A stretch of DNA of 64,000 nt, from NCBI GenBank assembly GCA_000750105.3, contig JPHH03000001.1, positions 992,001-1,056,000 of the forward strand, read 5' to 3'. Shown one piece after another: positions 1 through 10,931 of this stretch. A program made the translations under genes and the position numbers. Source of the DNA: Tolypocladium sp. Sup5 PDA-1 (Eukaryota > Ascomycota > Sordariomycetes > Hypocreales > Ophiocordycipitaceae). Within the stretch, counting starts at the first letter, position 1. Each line of letters starts with the position of its first letter. Under the pieces are notes generated by a model, which searched no databases, was not told where the DNA came from, and saw only the letters and a list, made by a program, of their open reading frames with translations.

Positions 1-2564
1 TGGCAGCTGACGATGTGGGCAAGTTGGACACGATATACCTGGACTTGCGGCGCACTTGAGTCGGGCGTCGCGGTCGTTCTTGTACAGCTCCCTAGCCACT
101 GGAATTATAGGCGGGGGCATGACGGGACGGGACCGTGGACAGGGGGGTCGGGGCGTATCCAAAACGCCGTGCGTGGGACGCCGCGGCTCAGCCCAGGTTC
201 ACGTGGCAGCTTGACAGCGTCCATCCGTCGACTTTCGGGCTCTGCTGCAGGGGTTAACGTATGTATTCGCTCATGGACGATCCAGGACGGCGCTGCAGAA
301 TGGCCGCTGTCGTCGACGCTCCCCGGATCCCGTGATGTCCCTGACAACGCAAATGGGTTCTTCTGGATATCGCAGTCTTGTGAGCTCCTCTGTTACCGGA
401 CGTCAGGTACCTTACCTGCCCGAGTTTGTTAGTGCCCACCGGCAGCTCCGGCTTCGCGTGCGCGACTCCCGCGGCCACGATGGTCGCCGACGGCCTGCCG
501 GTTCTCTCCGCTGACCGCCGAGTGACACTACGAAGTACGTAGGTATCCCACTACTCTTCGTAATTCGGGCACGCAGTCTCGTGTGACATTTGATCTCGCG
601 ATTGCGGCCAGGACAGGCAAACCAAGGAGTTGGCAGTGACATGGCTGTGGTGGCAGTGCCTGTCCCACCAGGTGTATCAGACCAAGCAAAGCCCCAGCCA
701 GATCCATCCGGCACGCCGTTGCGGAGAATCCAAAGGTAGCAATATCGTCTTTGGCCCTGAACTTGGACGCCAGTATGTACGAGGGAGCATTGATCGGATA
801 AATTGAACTTCGTAAGACTGCCGCAATGCGACGTGGGATCGCCCCTGAGCCACGCCAATGGTGACGCGGAGCGCCACATCCAACACCAAGAGCCTGGAAA
901 CTTTCCCTTTTCAGCCAACCACCATGCTGGGCTTGGTGTAAGTCGACTCGATTACTCCGCAGTTCAGACTCTGTCCCTGGGACAGCAAACGTCATGTTCT
1001 CGAATAGAAACACCAATTAACCACAAACTTGCCCTGCTGATCATCTCATGGAGCTGACTAAAGACATTGATCCTGGGCTGCCTTGACCTAGAGCTTCCAC
1101 TCAGACGCAGGGGCCGCATGCCGTTCAAGGAGGGCATCGCTGCAGCTTCGTCATGTATTCCAGACCCAGGTGATGGGCCTTTAAGTCAGAAAAGAGAAAA
1201 TAGCCCGAGTATCACGGCATGCTGACTCTCCGCTCCTACAAATCCTCATCTGAAAAATGCTCATCATCTGAAAACTCGAACAATCTAAAAACGTCCTCAC
1301 CTGAAATACATCCCCACCTGAAGTGCTTCCTCTCCTGAAACATATTCATCACCTGTATCCGTAGTCCGTACGGAGTAATATCTTCAGACACCATCCATGG
1401 TTGTAGTACTCCGTATATCCCTGCTTGTCTCTCAAGGTGGAGAGTCCCATGCTAGACTCGGCGAATCTTGATCTCAGCGGATTGCCACGGCGGGCCGGTT
1501 GGCTGTGACCATCTTTAATCGAAGGAAACTGTCTCTGCCGACGGCAATGGCAAGTCCTAGGAGCGGTGTCTCCGCGACTCAGGACGCAAGGTTCAACCTC
1601 TCAACGAAGGGCAGCAAGCAGCCCTGGCAGCATCCTAAGCGACCCACATGGGAGTTGTTGAAGACCTCCAACGGCATTGGTAGGTACGAAGTAGACGGGC
1701 TTGTCTCACCCAGCACCGGCCCGAAATGCGGCGAGCCCACCCTCACAATTGTCAGTTATGATTGAGCGACTGAAGTAGGGGTTGGTTATGCAACAAGAAG
1801 AATTCATGCCAGCCATTGAAGGCTTGGTATGGCTACGATGGATTTTGGCAGTGCTGCCGAAGTTGGGGAATTCGGGCGGATATTACAGTAGCGGCCTGGG
1901 GTGCATGAAGCTTGGGTCGTAATTGGTGGTGCCGATGTGCTTGGAGTTGCTTCCACTTCAGTGCCCTGCGGCCTGAAAGTAAATACGCGTTGTCTTAAAG
2001 TGCGAGCCGCACTCGGAATCGTAATTCTCTCTTGCTACCTATTCACGCGAGGCATTTGAAGGACGGTCGTTGAACCTGGAGGCTGGAGCGTTTGCTGAAC
2101 TGGAGGAGCTGCCAACCCCACTGTGGCTCCGCTCCTCCCCCTCCGTAGCGGGACCTATGTAGACACCGCCACCTGTACTTACACTTGGGGGGACCACGTC
2201 GAGGGTTCTCCTTTTCCAGCCGCACTTCGTCCGTTACCAGCATCGCGAACCGCTCGCGAATCACCTGCCAGCTCTTCCTCCTGTCACTCCCTCCCGCTCT
2301 CCTTTGCTCCGCCGTCAGTTGCGTTCTACAGCGACTGTGTCGCCCTGCACTCGCCTTCCCTGCGCCGTTTGTGATCTTCCCGACACTCTTTTGTGTTCAT
2401 AATGATCTTTGCATAATCTTTGATCCCCTCCCGCAGCTATCGGCGTCGAATCCTCTCTCGCGGGTACATTGGGCCTTTACAGACCGACACGCGACCGACC
2501 GACCTCGCCCGCCGCTGCGCCTTGGCCCTTCAACGCCCACCGCGATACGAACGAAGCTGTCGCC
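1..2564. other. Gene-free left end
   Basis: I see no coding region I can support. All open frames are short and lack recognisable domains or consistent splice sites. The stretch contains a degenerate 17-18-bp tandem repeat (about 1240-1360), four copies of the dispersed 9-mer TACGRAGTA (529, 1369, 1407 and 1685), and from about 2200 a pyrimidine-rich segment that is probably the promoter and 5' UTR of the ArfGAP gene. Confidence 0.6.
1240..1360. repeat. Degenerate 17-18-bp tandem repeat
   Basis: Seven copies of a core resembling CAYCTGAAA recur with spacings of 18, 17, 16, 17, 17 and 18 bp. The core ATCT/ACCT/TCCT begins near 1248, 1266, 1283, 1299, 1316, 1333 and 1351. The bases between cores are not conserved, so this is either an old minisatellite or an array of similar binding sites. 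It lies in non-coding DNA. Confidence 0.6.
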
Positions 2565-4827
2565 ATGTCTGCAACGCTGAGCAAGCGCCAGCAAGCGCGC
2601 AACGAAAAGCAGCTCCAAGACCTGGTGCACAACGTCGCCGGGAACAACAAATGCGCCGACTGTCACACGCTCAATCCAGGTTTGTCCCCGCCGCCCTGAT
2701 ATAGATCGAGAGCTTGACTGACATTCTTGTGTCACAGCCTGGGCATCATGGAGCGTATGTCGTCCCCTTCCCGAGCCGTTCCATCTGTTCCGCGGCTGCG
2801 ACGTTTGGTGAGGCTAACCTTATCTCTGTAGCTCGGTGTTTTCCTGTGCATGCGGTGTGCCTCCATCCACCGGAAACTGGGCACGCACATTTCCAAAGTC
2901 AAGTCGTTGAGCATGGACAGCTGGTCCAACGAGCAAGTCGATGTGAGTATGGGAATCGTCGCATCTGCGTCTGTACGACTTGCCAACTGACAACTGCTCA
3001 CAGAACATGCGAAAAGTCGGCAACATTGTATCGAACCAAATTTATAATGCCGAAAACAAGCGGCCCCCAGTGCCCATCGATGCTGACGAAGCGGACTCGG
3101 CGATGGAGAGATTCATACGGCAAAAGTACATGAACAATGTGGCCAGCGGGCCGGGCAAGCCGCGAAGCCCGCGTTCGGATGAGGGCACACCACCACCGCT
3201 GCCGCCCAAGAACTCGACCAAATTCGGCTTCAGGTCAGCGTCGTCGATATTTCCACTGTCGTCGCGAGCGAAGAAGGAGGCCAAGATTGCGGCTATGACG
3301 GCGGCAGCAGGGTCGAATACTTCGCCGGGTCTCGGGAACAAGCCCTCCAAACTCTTCGGTGCCACGGTCGACTATGAGGGACCTGACGACACCGACAGGA
3401 AGCTGGCCAAGCTACGAGACATGGGCTTCCAAGACAGCCAACGCAATGCAATCGTGCTCAAGGGGGTAAACGGAAGCCTGGAGAGGGCGATCGAGGCGCT
3501 GGTGCGCTTGGGAGAGGGAAACAGTCACTCGTCGGCGCCAACCACGACGCCTCGAGAGAACACGCTGCGCACGTCGAGATCCCTGACTCCCCTGACGTCC
3601 AATTCCATGGGCTTGGGGGTCGGTCTGAGCGTCCCACAGAAACCGGCCCAAGAACGGCCAACGACGGCGTCCACGACCTCGACCAACCCGTTTGATATGA
3701 TGATGACGGCACAGCCCCAGACGGCGCAGTCGACGGGGAACCTGCAGAACAAAAATCCGTATGGGAACATGATGAGCTCGCTGAATCCTTTTGGACAGCC
3801 ATCACAGCAACTGGATGTTGTCAGCCAAGCGTTCCAAGGTCTAACAGTTTCTGCTCCACAGCAGACTCTCTTCCCTCACCGCACGGGAGACGTTGGAGGC
3901 CAGGCGCCTCCGCAACAGGCCGTGTATCAGCAATACATGTCGCCGTCTGCGCCGTCGAGCCCTTCCAACTATCAGCACATGTCGTTTCAAAGCAGCATGA
4001 CTTACCCGCAGCCCATGCCGCAACCGCAGCAATACCAGCAGCAGACGAGCTACAACCCCTTTCTCTCCCAGCCGTCGAGCCCAACCCAGTCGCATATGCC
4101 TCAGCAGAACCTGACTGTCAGCACGGGCCCGATGCAGGGAGGCTTCGCGAACAACTCTTTTGCTCGATCGCCAACCCGAATAGCGTCGCCTACGCTCGGT
4201 CAGATCCCGGAGCAGGGCCAAACGACTTTCCTTACCGCCTCACCCCAGCCTCTTCCGACAAACACGAACCCGTTCTTTGCCAACGCAGCGCAAGCTCCGG
4301 CGCAGCAAATGGGCCAGCAACCGTACGGTCAGCAGCCATTTGGTCAACAGCCGTATGGTCAACAGCCGTATGGTCAACAGCCATATAGTCAGCAGTCATT
4401 TGTTGGCCAACAAGCGTATGGTCAACAGCCGTTTGGCCAACAGCAGCCGCAGTACCAACCGCAGCGCCAAGACAAAGCGTCGATCATGGCTCTGTACACT
4501 CAGTCATACCAGGCTCCTCCAAACCCAATGGCGCCAGAGCAGAACATGCCAACGCAGACTCCCACGATCCCCGAGCACCAAGCCGTGTGCACGCAGCCTG
4601 CTTCGTCAGTCCCCTCGGCGACACTGCAACCTCGAAGCGCCTCACACCCGCTGCCTAGAAGCACGAACCCATTTATAAACAACGGGGCTGCGCCGGTGGC
4701 ATCGGATCCCTTTGCGTCGAGCCGGCATATTAGTAGAGAGAGCGTGAACTTGGGCATGGACATGGCGTGGACCAACGGCCGGCACAGTCCGGATGCATTT
4801 GCGAGCCTCAGCGCGAGGCATGTATGA
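2565..4827 (+). CDS. GTS1: ArfGAP-UBA protein with Gln-rich tail (Gts1-like)
   Basis: Four exons: 2565-2679, 2738-2754, 2832-2942 and 3004-4827, giving 688 aa. The N-terminal ArfGAP domain shows the zinc finger C-x2-C-x16-C-x2-C (C30, C33, C50, C53), followed by SIHR, whose Arg58 is the family's catalytic arginine finger. A UBA domain lies at about residues 213-253 (KLAKLRDMGF). The rest is low-complexity, rich in Q, P and S, with GQQPY/GQQPF pentapeptide repeats (DNA about 4313-4440). ArfGAPs stimulate GTP hydrolysis by Arf and so control coat assembly on Golgi and endosomal membranes. The order ArfGAP, UBA, Gln-rich tail matches yeast Gts1 and S. pombe Ucp3. Exon 2 is only 17 nt, but it restores the zinc-finger spacing exactly, which supports the model. 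The start is the ATG opening this frame, ahead of the zinc finger. The Gts1 assignment rests on architecture, not alignment. Confidence 0.9.
4313..4440 (+). repeat. In-frame GQQPY/GQQPF repeat
   Basis: A 15-bp unit (GGTCAACAGCCGTAT and variants) is repeated about seven times inside the C-terminal tail of the ArfGAP gene. It encodes the pentapeptide GQQP[YF], once interrupted by a short insertion. Near-identical neighbouring copies suggest recent slippage, so repeat number may vary between strains. Confidence 0.85.
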
Positions 4828-6025
4828 TGTGATGTGACGAGATGGGGAGAGTAGGGCAAGTCCAAAAGGTACATCAATGTATATGTTTAGTAGGCGATAA
4901 TGTATGATAGTGATACCAATGCTGTACTACGGCCACATCTACAATATGTCCAATATGTCTGATGTTTCCACGGACGAGGCCAGTCGGAACGGGACCAGGC
5001 GACGGGGACGTAATTTGGAGGCGCGGATAGCAAACGCCGAGGCCTTGAATCGCAGATCTATTGCTGCTGTGAAACGCTCGTGCCGCCTGCCGTGCGACGA
5101 GCCAGATCTGACACGGGCAGTGGATCGTATCACACGGGCTTGTGCTTCTTTCTTGGAGATTGCTGCGTGGCGTGGGCCGTTGATCCTGGGCGTCAATGGT
5201 ACCACGCTGGCTTGAGCTCGGTGAAGGAAGCAGAATCGACGGTTGTCGTGAGCCTGAGAGCCAGTCGGCATCGGCTCAGCTAGCCTTCCGCTTGTGAGCC
5301 GTGAAACACCATCTCGTGAATCTAGGTTGCACCGTTCGGAGCAGCCACAACCCGACCGACCAACGGCAGCGCCCAGCGTGTCGGAAGGGCTGCCATGATG
5401 TGCCAGATGCGATCTTGTCAGCTGGAGATTGGGCCGTTGACAGGCGCGAAGGGCATGGCGCACGTGGTGGGTGACAGTGCATGGCCACCGACGTGGACTG
5501 TGCGTGGCCACTGGGCGCTGCACTATTGGGAGGCGACTGGCGGTGCTCCAGTGAGTCAGCGTACAGTGCGATGCAGGCTCGTCCAGGCGGCTGGCACTGG
5601 CCTGGCACAGTGATGTAGTGGCCCGAGGACGACCCCGCTCCGCTGGAGCCGGACAAACGTCGCCACTGTTCAGTGGAAGGGTCGAGGGCCAGATGTCTCA
5701 CCTGACCTGAGCCGTACTTCCACCGCCAGTCCCCGACCACTTTGGCTTTTTCATTCCTCCTCTTCAACCACCGCCTCCGCAACAGACAACCACGAGATTA
5801 AAAGCCCGCTGCCGCACCCGTCAACCGTCTCCGACCCCAATCGAATCGCTCTCGCCCCCCGATACGTCCCCAGGACATTCGATTGCTAAATCTCCCGCAC
5901 CAAATCCAGTCATCGACGCAAACGCTCACAGTACCAACGCTCGCCTCCTCCAACCAACCACCGACGCCTCTCGTCAACCCCCTCAGACCCGACTTCAACC
6001 AGGCAACCGTGGAAGCTCAATAACA
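4828..6025. other. Intergenic: ArfGAP 3' end and antizyme 5' leader
   Basis: No supportable gene. Open frames on both strands here lack domains and overlap one another. The last 250 bases are C-rich and pyrimidine-rich and probably form the antizyme promoter and leader. Confidence 0.5.
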
Positions 6026-6988
6026 ATGTCGCCAATGAGTAACCAGAATTTAAACAGTAGTAATTACTATGGCGAGGACGTCGCCTCGCGGGTCAACGTC
6101 CTTGCCTCCTGCTACATTGTCGACTCGGCCGCCCAGCTCAAGGGCGTCCACTACTGCACTACGGGGGTCGCAGGTACGTTATGCACTCCTCCACCTCCTG
6201 CCCCATTTCCCATTCAATTATTCACGTACTGACTGCTTCTTAGGGGCGGAGTGGTATTCCTGAGGTCCCTACCTCAGGTATCCCATCCCCACCAACAAGC
6301 CCCCCCCTCGCCGCGCTGACCTCGTCTAACGAGCTCGCCCTTCTGCCCAAGAACAAGAAGCGCGATATTCCGGGCCGCCGCCCGGAGCGACGAGGGGGGG
6401 CAGCACTCATGATCAGGGAAGAATGTGAGAGATTCTTTTGCGAGCCCATGAAGACTACGTTCCACGGTGAGAGGAACCTGTCGATGAATGGCTCCGGCCT
6501 GTCTGGTGCTTATTTGCAGACGCCGCCGCCAGAAAACCGCATCTCGGATGCCCTCCAGCACGGCGCCGAACTCAAGGCCCGCGGCTTCGAGGTCGACGCC
6601 TGGATGGAGGTCTGGGACTACGCGGGCGGCGCGAGCTTCCGCGCCTTTGTTGCGGATGACGGAAAGGAGAAATCCTTGTTCGTCTTCTTCGACGTCCAAG
6701 GCGTCATGGGAAGAGACCTCAAGAAAGCGTGAGTCATTGTTCCCCACAGTCATAATAGCCAAATACTGACACGTTTACAGTCTCATGGCTCTCATTGAGC
6801 TTGGCGACGGTCCCCTGGGCTGCTGCCACATCGTCACTTGCATCGACCGCCGCATGCCTGCAGACGAGGCGCTCGAGTTGACCAAGAGCCTGCAGTGGGT
6901 TGGTTTCGAAATGACCACCCTGGACCACTGGGCGCACGACTTGGACGTTACCAGCAAGAAGTGGGTGTTTATGGGCATGGAGCTCTAA
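6026..6988 (+). CDS. OAZ: Ornithine decarboxylase antizyme, +1 programmed frameshift
   Basis: Exons 6026-6173, 6244-6728 and 6781-6988. Frame 0 runs from the ATG at 6026 through the first intron and ends W-Y-S-stop, with TCC at 6258-6260 and TGA at 6261-6263. Skipping one base continues as GAG GTC CCT in the +1 frame to a stop at 6988. The total is about 279 aa: 55 codons before the shift and 224 after. The site TCC-TGA preceded by TGG-TAY is the hallmark of eukaryotic antizymes. The C-terminal part (VDAWMEVWDY, FRAFVADD, FVFFDVQG, GCCHIVTCID) fits the antizyme domain that binds ornithine decarboxylase, inhibits it and sends it to the proteasome. In this family, polyamines raise frameshifting and so close a feedback loop. 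A plain gene caller would split this locus. A separate finding covers the hairpin over the shift site. Confidence 0.93.
6258..6278 (+). promoter_or_regulatory. Antizyme +1 frameshift site within a perfect hairpin
   Basis: The slip codon TCC (6258-6260) is followed by the frame-0 stop TGA (6261-6263). Bases 6259-6266 (CCTGAGGT) and 6271-6278 (ACCTCAGG) are exact reverse complements separated by a 4-base loop, CCCT. The stop codon therefore lies in the 5' arm. The frameshift role is established for the family; a role for this hairpin is inferred. Confidence 0.85.
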
Positions 6989-7368
6989 GGGCTGAATTCT
7001 TTCTACGCATTCGCTACCTCGGTTTTTTTGGGAGGGCCTAGGCTGTCTTTCTTGGTTTTTCAACTTGTCACAGACTCTATTCATCTTGGCACCGAATTTT
7101 CATCAGCGGCACAATGCCTTTCGTTCATCTGAGGGATAAGAGCAGCCAGGCGTCAGATTGCACCGCTTGTTTTCGTTTCTTTCATTCCTTTTCGTTTCCG
7201 TTGAGTGGGTGCCGTCCTTTTCCGCTGGCGTTGGCAAACTTGCTTGGTTGTCATGTTCACGGGGGCCAGACAAAATCATCATGGACATCATTTCAAATTG
7301 ATAGCTGCGGTAGCTCAAGCAAATTCAATCAGAGGGTTACGCCAAAATCCAACAAATCTTTTCAAGGT
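6989..7368. other. Convergent intergenic, antizyme and HIS7 3' ends
   Basis: This gap separates the two convergent stop codons. It is relatively T-rich near 7020-7060 and should hold both 3' UTRs. No gene is seen. Confidence 0.6.
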
Positions 7369-9140
7369 CTAATTCCCTTCTATGGTATCCAAATCGCCGT
7401 CGAATTGCCTCACCAACAGTCCCCTCTCTTTCAAATAGTCCTTGACCTGCTTGACGGTGTACTCGCCCCGGTGGAACATGCCCGCGCCGAGGGCGGCGTC
7501 GGTGGTCGTTTTGTCAAACACCTCCTCGAAGTGGCCCGGGTTGCCGGCGCCGCTCGAGGCGATGACGGGGATCTTGACGGCGGCCTTGACCTGGCTGATG
7601 AGCTCGAGGTCGAAGCCGCTGTTGGAGCCGTCCTTGTCGATGCAGTTGAGGAGCAGCTCGCCGGCGCCCATGGCCTCGACGGCCTGAGCGAGCTCGACGA
7701 CGTCCATGTCGCGCGTCTCGCGGCCGCCCTTGATGGTGCAGGCGTACCAGCAATAGGCCTCACCCTTTGGGCCGGGAAAGCGCGTGGCGACGACGTTGTG
7801 GCGGGTGGCGTCGAGCTTGGGGACGTAGACGCGCTTCGGGTCGACGCTGACGACGACGGCCTGGTTGCCGTAGGCGCGCGAGATCTGCTCGATGGCGGTG
7901 TTGCCGAAGAGCTTACGGCCGAGCGAGTAGTACTCCTCAGCGGCGATGACGGCGTCGGAGCCGATGGAGACCTTGTCGGCGCCCGACTTGAAGTACATGG
8001 TGGCGATCTCGAGGGCCGTGACCTTGGTGCCGTCCGTGTCGACGGTGTCGCGGATGCCGCCGCCGATGGTCAGGGGCACGAAAACGGTCGTCGACGTCTG
8101 GCGGAGGATCTCGAGCATGGGGAGGTCGGCGATGGGGCAGTCGCGGAAGGAGGTGATGTTCAAGAAGGTGACCTCGTCGGCGCCGTCCTCGTAGTACCGG
8201 CGGGCGAACTCGACGGGCTTGCCGAGGTTGCGGACGGAGCGGTCCGAGGACTTTTCGCGGACGTCATACTGGTCGCCCTTTGTGACGACGAGGTCGCCTT
8301 CATCGTTGGTTCGGACGTCGAGGCAGGCAATGACTCGACGAGTCAGGCCGTCCCTGAAGTTGACAGCAGCACTGTCCACGGTGCCGTCAACGGGCTTTCC
8401 AAGGGAGGCAGCCCCGTCGCCAGTGAGAAAGGCGCGGAGGGTGCGCAGGCCAGCGACCCCGGACTTTTCGGGGTGAAATTGGGTCGCATAGACGTTGCCC
8501 TTTGCGACGGCGCCGACAAACGTCTCGGTGCCATACGTCCCCGTCGCGACCGTCCAGCCCTGGGACTCGAGCTCGCCCTTTGTGTAAGGGAACTTGTATG
8601 TGTGGACGTAGTAGTACTTTGAATCCGGCCGCAGGTCGTACATGGGCTCGCCGCCGGTGTTGGCGCTATTCCAGCCAATGTGTGGGACGGACTTGGTCGA
8701 GTCATCGAAGCGGCCTAGCGAGCCCTTGATGATGCCCAGGCCAGGGACGTCAGGATCCTCAACAGAGCCCCCAAACAGCGCCTGGAGGCCTACACAGACA
8801 CCCATAAAGGGCTTACCGTCCTCAATGTGCTTCTTGATGGCGGGCAGGTAGCCTGCCTGCGCGAGCTGGGACAGGCAGTGGCCGAAGTGGCCGACGCCGG
8901 GGAGGATGAGTTTCTACAGGGTATGTCAGTGGAGGTATATTTTTTTTTTGGCGCCGCCCGAGATGGCGAGAGAGGCGAGGGACAAGCGCTGAGCTGAGGA
9001 TATTGTAGGAGACGGACCTCTGCCTTGGGGACATCCTCTGGTGACCTGACCCAGTCTACCTGGTATCCGAGCTTTTCGATGGCATTGACCAGACTTCTGA
9101 TGTTGCCGGCGACATAGTCCAGCAGGTGAACGGTGGGCAT
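7369..9140 (-). CDS. HIS7: Imidazole glycerol phosphate synthase (glutamine amidotransferase:cyclase)
   Basis: Two exons, 9140-9018 and 8913-7369, giving 555 aa, close to yeast His7. It converts PRFAR and glutamine to imidazole glycerol phosphate and AICAR, the branch of histidine synthesis that feeds purine synthesis. The N-terminal class I amidotransferase domain starts MPTVHLLDYVAGN and has the nucleophile Cys81 in GVCVGLQ and the HPEKSG motif carrying the catalytic His and Glu. The C-terminal cyclase is a HisF-type barrel with LTRRVIACLDVR near its start, FLNITSF, the phosphate-binding segment GGGIRDT and VIASSGAGNPGHF. The intron uses a less common GTCCGT donor, but it joins PKAE to KLILPGVGHFGH, as the family requires. 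A cross-pathway-control type site lies about 155 bp upstream. Confidence is high because both domains are complete. Confidence 0.97.
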
Positions 9141-9638
9141 CTTGCCCCGGCGTAGGATGCTCTCGCGGTTTGAGAGATGGAAGACGGATGAAATGCGGCC
9201 AATGGATGAATGAGGTTTCCAAACACGATCGTGCGACTGGTTGTAGGCGTTTGTCCCTGCTGTAGGCGCGCTGTGAGAGGTTGAGCGAGTGAGTGAGTCA
9301 AAGAAATCCCGAGACGCCGTTCTTGGAGGACGGGGCTCGAACTGGGAGGATGGCGGGGCATGGAAACACCCCGCTATCGATAAGGGCGGGTGAACCAAGA
9401 CCGACCCTGGCGCTAGCAATGCAAGCTTCCGATTGTAGCTCCCAACACGCGCCGCGTCTGTGCCGAGCTTGGATTCCTTTGCTGGCACCACCTCGACTCC
9501 TCGAGCCCGTCGGCATCATTTCACAGTGTTGGGGTACGAGGAACAGAGTCTTTCTGAGCTCTGCGAACCACTGTACATATTTCGACCCGCACGCCGACCG
9601 TCTCTCCGTCCGCCCACAAACCCGTACCGCCTGTGGCC
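9141..9638. other. Divergent promoter HIS7 / TFIIIC subunit
   Basis: About 500 bp between the two start codons. Apart from the TGAGTCA element I see no gene or strong repeat. Confidence 0.6.
9294..9300. promoter_or_regulatory. TGAGTCA: candidate Gcn4/CPC1 site upstream of HIS7
   Basis: An exact TGAGTCA, a form of the TGASTCA element bound by the Gcn4/CPC1/CpcA bZIP regulator of amino acid starvation, lies about 155 bp before the HIS7 start in the shared promoter with the TFIIIC gene. Histidine genes are classic targets of this pathway. A 7-mer can occur by chance, so binding is inferred. Confidence 0.5.
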
Positions 9639-10931
9639 ATGGCCGCCTCGACACCACGCGGAGTGTTCACACCGGATGAGCCGGGAGCCCTGAGCCTCGA
9701 CGAGGTATTGCAGCAAGTCACCCAAGACGACCAAGAGGAGTGGGAATACGAGTACTCTACGACCGAGACAGAGGTTTGACGAGCCAAAATTTGTTCGTCT
9801 CGAGGTGGCACTAACCTGGCCTGGCAGACGTACTACCTGACGGTTGAGCTGTCGTACCCTGAATTCAAGGAGCGGACAAATAGAGTGCCTCACCACAGCC
9901 GCGGGGGTTACTACAAAAACTGGCAGGACCAGACCTCGGCCGACCCAGCCACCATTATTTCAAGGTCAAAGCAAGGCAACGAGGCTGCCCTCAGTGACGA
10001 CAATAATGACGACGAGCCAGAAGTCGAAGGCGAAGGTGATGATGGTGCACAGCACCTGGATCCCGTGTTCGAGGCTAAGGGTAAGGCCGTGGATACCGGA
10101 AACATAATCAGCGAGAAGGAAAAGGAACAGGGCCAGGACAAGGGCGAAGGTGACGGCGAGGAAGAGGATGAAGGCGATTCGATGGAAGACATCCAAATCC
10201 TAGACCTCCACTCGCATAACCCAATCATCTCCTACAGAGGCCGCGTGTTTGAGGGACAGTGGGCAGAGGTCATAGGGACGGAAGCCATCTTGGCGAACCA
10301 CGACGAAGAGAATCCACTGCCGGCGCTTCGGAACCTGGCTGAGGGCGTCGATATCTTGGGAGCAAGCGCGTCGCGCATCATGACGAGAGAAAAGGTGCCG
10401 AAGCCAAAGGTCCCCGACGAGGATACGCTCGCAGCAATCCGCGAGGAGTGGAACATACGGATCCCACCGGGCAAGGACAGAACGGGCGAGCGCGCGCTGC
10501 AAATCCGATTCCTCGAGAACCTGATTGCGCTCAAGAAGAAGAGAGGAGAGCAGGACCAAGTTACCGTGTACGCCACGGACGGTGTGGGCAAGAACTGGAA
10601 CGACAGCAAAGGTCCCGATTACAAGCCTCGCATTAGGAGGAAAGCTGCTCCGGGCGACGAGAACGAGGACGGCGAGGGCGGGGGGCGTGGACGGCGCGGC
10701 GCGGTAGGGCGTCGCAGGGCCAGGGGAGGACGGAGACGAAGGGGTGCCAGGGGCGGCGTTGAGAGTCCAACGGACATGCTGGTGCTGTCAACGCCGACCC
10801 CAAGCCAGTGGGACGATCTCTCCAGGCCGGACGACGACTTTGAGCCCCCGGACTTTGACGAAGACGACGAAGACGGCGACAACTCGGACGGGGAGGAGGC
10901 GGAGGATGTATCCATGGCGGGCTACGATTGA
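9639..10931 (+). CDS. RNA polymerase III factor TFIIIC subunit, triple-barrel type (Sfc7/GTF3C6-like)
   Basis: Two exons, 9639-9773 and 9828-10931, giving 412 aa. After an acidic start (EEWEYEYSTTETE) comes YYLTVELSYPEF. Then, after an acidic insertion, comes IQILDLHSHNPIISYRGRVF with EGQWAEVIGTEAIL. This pattern fits the TFIIIC subunit 6 triple-barrel domain of yeast Tfc7, S. pombe Sfc7 and human GTF3C6. TFIIIC binds the A and B boxes of tRNA genes and recruits TFIIIB. The tail is very basic (Gly/Arg-rich, about residues 305-350) and then very acidic (Asp/Glu-rich), suggesting nucleic-acid contact next to a charged tail. The acidic insertion inside the barrel (about residues 85-150) is longer than expected from the compact human protein. 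The assignment rests on recognised sequence pattern only. Confidence 0.8.

Noticed and set aside
4939..5523. Minus-strand open frame of 194 codons
   Set aside because: His/Arg/Ser-rich without domain, lying in the region between two plus-strand genes; no support beyond openness.
6467..6519. GTGAGA...TTGCAG segment in the antizyme that looks like a 53-nt intron
   Set aside because: Removing 53 nt would shift out of the +1 frame that carries the whole antizyme domain; leaving it in keeps the frame.
7114..8622. Plus-strand open frame of 502 codons
   Set aside because: It is exactly antisense to HIS7, Ala/Val/Asp/Gly-rich and without a domain; it arises from G/C-biased third positions of the real gene.
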